NCBI RefSeq assembly: GCF_020524495.1
Contig: NZ_JAIVLB010000027.1
Location: forward strand, 1-44,308
Source: Bacillus stratosphericus
GTDB lineage: Bacteria; Bacillota; Bacilli; Bacillales; Bacillaceae
Reading direction: 5' to 3'
DNA length: 44,308 nt
Position 1 is the first letter of the stretch; every line of letters starts with the position of its first letter. Shown piece by piece: positions 44,182-44,308 of this stretch. Under the pieces are notes generated by a model, which searched no databases, was not told where the DNA came from, and was given only the letters and a program-made list of their open reading frames with translations. A program made the position numbers and the translations under genes.

Positions 44182-44308
44182 TGAAGTGCACCCCCTTAAG
44201 TTAGACACGGTATTTATTAGACAGCTTTCGAGGCATGAGTTCGATATTGTATCGGACTCATGCCTTTTAGTTTCGTCTTTATACGTGTGTGATTGTAGTA
44301 ATCAATAT
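44182..44308 (-). mobile_element. IS3-family element, end only
   Basis: TGAAGTGCACCCCCTTAAGT at 44182 onwards has the look of an IS3-family (IS150-type) terminal repeat, TGAAGTG...TTAGACA. The coding end of orfB begins 35 bp inside it. The element continues beyond the window, so its size, other end and target duplication cannot be seen. Confidence 0.75.
44217..44308 (-). CDS. IS3-family transposase OrfB, C-terminal end
   Basis: The last 29 codons of an rve-type transposase: IDYYNHTRIKTKLKGMSPIQ followed by YRTHASKAV and stop. The Y(I)DYYN...RI...L...MSP.EYR ending is typical of IS3-family OrfB. The gene starts outside the window, so whether it is intact is unknown. Confidence 0.9.
   Translation of the reverse strand, partial: IDYYNHTRIKTKLKGMSPIQYRTHASKAV

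Noticed and set aside
1..44308. CRISPR arrays, tRNA, rRNA or T-box/riboswitch leaders
   Set aside because: No spaced direct repeats, cloverleaf sequences or known leader motifs were seen on either strand.

Overview
The window looks like an ordinary chromosome segment of a Bacillus of the pumilus/safensis/altitudinis group. Evidence: low-GC Firmicute gene style with strong AGGAGG-type ribosome sites; many proteins that I recognise as Bacillus orthologues (GltA/GltB/GltC, LutABC, OdhAB, YojMNO, FatR-CYP102A); and a glutamyl endopeptidase that matches, from memory, the B. intermedius/B. pumilus enzyme. No complete mobile element, CRISPR array, rRNA or tRNA gene was found.

Layout. 0-4.5 kb: a DUF421 (YetF-like) membrane protein, the remains of a Tn3-family transposon (tnpR and tnpA pieces) and an MMPL/RND transporter. 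4.5-11.7 kb: glutamate synthase gltAB with its divergent LysR activator gltC and a readable shared control region. 11.8-15.4 kb: a heterodimeric ABC exporter whose two halves have complementary degenerate and catalytic ATP sites. 15.4-18.1 kb: a decayed osmostress proline operon; proH is nearly intact but lacks a standard start codon, proJ and proA are broken, and proA is fused by deletion to a broken acetyltransferase. 18.4-21.9 kb: a CYP109-type P450 and a YoaE-like molybdopterin oxidoreductase.

21.9-26.4 kb is accessory and scarred: a decayed beta-xylosidase (xynB) tail, an intact secreted LPMO (AA10) that closely resembles the B. licheniformis enzyme, an orphan phage structural-type gene, a frameshifted Rap phosphatase followed by an intact Phr-type peptide gene, and an IS1182-like transposase stub. 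26.4-33 kb: glutamyl endopeptidase, the fatR-CYP102A operon with its palindromic operator, a second DUF421 protein, the remains of a putative RNA-repair kinase/ligase gene, and a 63-residue membrane protein. 33.2-44.3 kb: the lactate-utilisation operon lutABC with a LutR-type operator, odhAB (2-oxoglutarate dehydrogenase), the MoxR/VWA pair yojN-yojO, a Cu/Zn superoxide dismutase lipoprotein (yojM), and the end of an IS3-family element running off the window.

The central metabolic parts fit together (2-oxoglutarate is consumed either by OdhAB or by GltAB; glutamate would feed proline synthesis). The main surprises are patterns of loss, transferred cargo and RNA/DNA signals, not a clear new multi-gene system. 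I did not find convincing evidence of a previously undescribed system. The best leads are the ATT-start proH in a dying operon, the orphan Phr peptide, the hairpin that covers the ribosome site of the first DUF421 gene, and the broken RNA-repair gene.
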